A stretch of DNA of 5,251 nt from Treponema sp. (GTDB lineage: Bacteria; Spirochaetota; Spirochaetia; Treponematales; Treponemataceae): NCBI GenBank assembly GCA_017544745.1, contig JAFYDO010000186.1:1-5251 (forward strand). Reading direction: 5' to 3'. The number at the start of each line of letters is the position of its first letter. Position 1 is the first letter of the stretch. Positions 4,097 to 5,251 of the stretch are shown here, one piece after another. The translations under genes were made by a program, and so were the position numbers. Below the pieces are notes generated by a model. That model saw only the letters and a program-made list of their open reading frames with translations. It was not told the DNA's origin and ran no database searches.

Positions 4097-5251
4097 AAGC
4101 CTGTTGATTTCTTCTGCAAGATTATCAAGACTAACCTGTTTTTGAACACCACCCATTTCCCAGGCAACCTTTGGCATTCCGTATACAATGCACGAAGCAG
4201 AATCCTGACCAAGAGTCCAGGCACCTTTTTTGCGCATTTCGGTAAGCTGGGCAGCACCGTCGCGTCCCATACCGGTCATAATTACGCCAAGCGCTTTGTT
4301 CTGGTAATAGTTTGCAACAGATTCAAAAAGCTCGTCGGCACTAGGTCTGTGTCCGTTACGTAAATCATTCTGGTTCAGACGGATAACTGCACTGATTGAA
4401 CGCTTTTCTACAGTCATATGATAGTTACCCGGAGCAATATAAACGTGACCTCCCAAAACAGGCTCTCCATCCTTGGCTTCGGTAACAGTAAGTGGACATA
4501 TTGCATTTAAGCTGTCGGCAAATTCTTTTGTAAAGCCCGCAGGCATATGCTGAACAATAAGGATTGGCTGTTTAAGGTCAGGCGCAATTTTTGCAAGCAT
4601 CTCTCGCAGCGCATTTGGTCCACCGGTTGAAATACCAATTGCAATAATTTCTATGCGGCCGCCTTCTCTTTCCGGAGTAATAACAGCAGGCTCTTTGATA
4701 CGCGGAGCCATCCAGGAGGTAGTAGCAGGAAACTCAGTTTTGGTAACTGTAGCAAGCTTTGCAACATCCTCGCCTTTTTTCTGGGCAACAAATTTTGCAG
4801 CAGCCTTGAGCTTTACCTGATGACTAAAAAAATCAGGTTCGGCAACATGCTTTCCGTGCATGGCCGCATAAGAACCACCATAGCTGGAAACATATTCAAT
4901 AATGTCTGTAGAAACATCGCCAATTTTGAGTGTTACAGAAGAGCCACCCGGCTTGGTAATAAAGTCAGAAGCACCAAGTTCAAGACAGCGCATGGTAACG
5001 CTTGCACCTTCTGTTGCAATGCTCGAAAGAATAATAACAGGAATATCAATGCACAGCTCCTTTCTTTTTTCCAGGAACTGAACACCCGTCATTACAGGCA
5101 TTTCTATATCAAGAAGAATTACATCGGGCTTGTAGACAGGAATTTTTTCAAGAAGGTCCTTTCCGTTTTCTGCCTTGGCAACAACTTCAAGTCCTTCGTA
5201 CTCCGAAATTATACGGCTAATAAGATTTCGCATTAAAGCAGAGTCATCACA
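4079..5251 (-). CDS. cheB: CheB, protein-glutamate methylesterase/deamidase (5' end outside window)
   Basis: 390 codons of a minus-strand gene whose start lies beyond the right edge; the frame is open to the last base, beginning CDDSALMRN. Numbering is from there. Receiver domain, residues 1-104: acidic pair D2-D3, phospho-acceptor D48 in LLDIEMP, and a TKPGG lysine near 100. A roughly 90-residue linker follows, rich in Ala, Lys and Thr. The methylesterase domain is about 200-386, with Ser 208 in GISTGGP, His 235 in VQHMPAGF and Asp 331 in MTGMGRDGA, the known CheB catalytic triad. CheB removes methyl groups from, and deamidates, chemoreceptor glutamates/glutamines in the cytoplasm, and is switched on by CheA phosphorylation, giving chemotactic adaptation. 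All key residues are present. No cheR, cheA or receptor gene is in the window; they may lie to the right. ATG 5233-5231 is internal (the Met of SALMRN), not the start. Confidence 0.96.
   Translation of the reverse strand, partial: CDDSALMRNLISRIISEYEGLEVVAKAENGKDLLEKIPVYKPDVILLDIEMPVMTGVQFLEKRKELCIDIPVIILSSIATEGASVTMRCLELGASDFITKPGGSSVTLKIGDVSTDIIEYVSSYGGSYAAMHGKHVAEPDFFSHQVKLKAAAKFVAQKKGEDVAKLATVTKTEFPATTSWMAPRIKEPAVITPEREGGRIEIIAIGISTGGPNALREMLAKIAPDLKQPILIVQHMPAGFTKEFADSLNAICPLTVTEAKDGEPVLGGHVYIAPGNYHMTVEKRSISAVIRLNQNDLRNGHRPSADELFESVANYYQNKALGVIMTGMGRDGAAQLTEMRKKGAWTLGQDSASCIVYGMPKVAWEMGGVQKQVSLDNLAEEINRLSKEHA

Noticed and set aside
5231..5233. ATG as the start of cheB
   Set aside because: The preceding six codons read CDDSAL, the conserved start of the receiver domain, so the true start is beyond the window.
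4820..5236. 138-codon plus-strand open frame
   Set aside because: Antisense shadow of the CheB receiver and linker coding region.

Overview
The window carries six protein-coding genes, two of them cut by the window edges, and two gene-free intergenic stretches rich in structure. Base composition is AT-leaning. A chemotaxis methylesterase sits next to an STAS-domain protein and a TPR protein. This is compatible with a motile spirochaete of the Treponema type, but that is an impression from gene content and style, not a demonstrated assignment.

Left block (1-1181, minus strand): two consecutive integral membrane protein genes of unknown function, 12 bases apart and probably co-transcribed. The complete one has three N-terminal membrane segments, about 100 soluble residues and three C-terminal membrane segments. 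The other runs off the left edge.

First intergenic stretch (1182-1676): two nested palindromic elements, 1244-1451 and 1489-1577. They have different outer inverted repeats but share core words, and the smaller looks like an internally deleted relative of the larger. A 10-base direct repeat abuts the outer edges of the pair. To their right lies a clear sigma70-type promoter for the next gene.

Middle (1677-2228, plus): an STAS-domain protein with a C-terminal four-cysteine zinc ribbon, followed by a strong intrinsic terminator.

Second intergenic stretch (2229-2570): this is the most interesting part. It holds three perfect DnaA-box 9-mers (TTATNCACA on the minus strand). They sit in two clusters in which perfect and degenerate sites recur every 10-11 bases. 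The larger cluster borders a very AT-rich tract. The stretch also has a duplicated GC-rich word and a 10-bp perfect dyad. This looks like a chromosomal origin, or a DnaA-titration or DnaA-regulated site, away from any visible dnaA gene.

Right block (2571-5251): a long-chain-type polyprenyl diphosphate synthase gene, apparently leaderless, is translationally coupled by an ATGA overlap to a small TPR protein. Convergent to them on the minus strand is cheB (receiver plus methylesterase), whose start lies beyond the right edge. The TPR gene and cheB overlap tail to tail by 18 bases.
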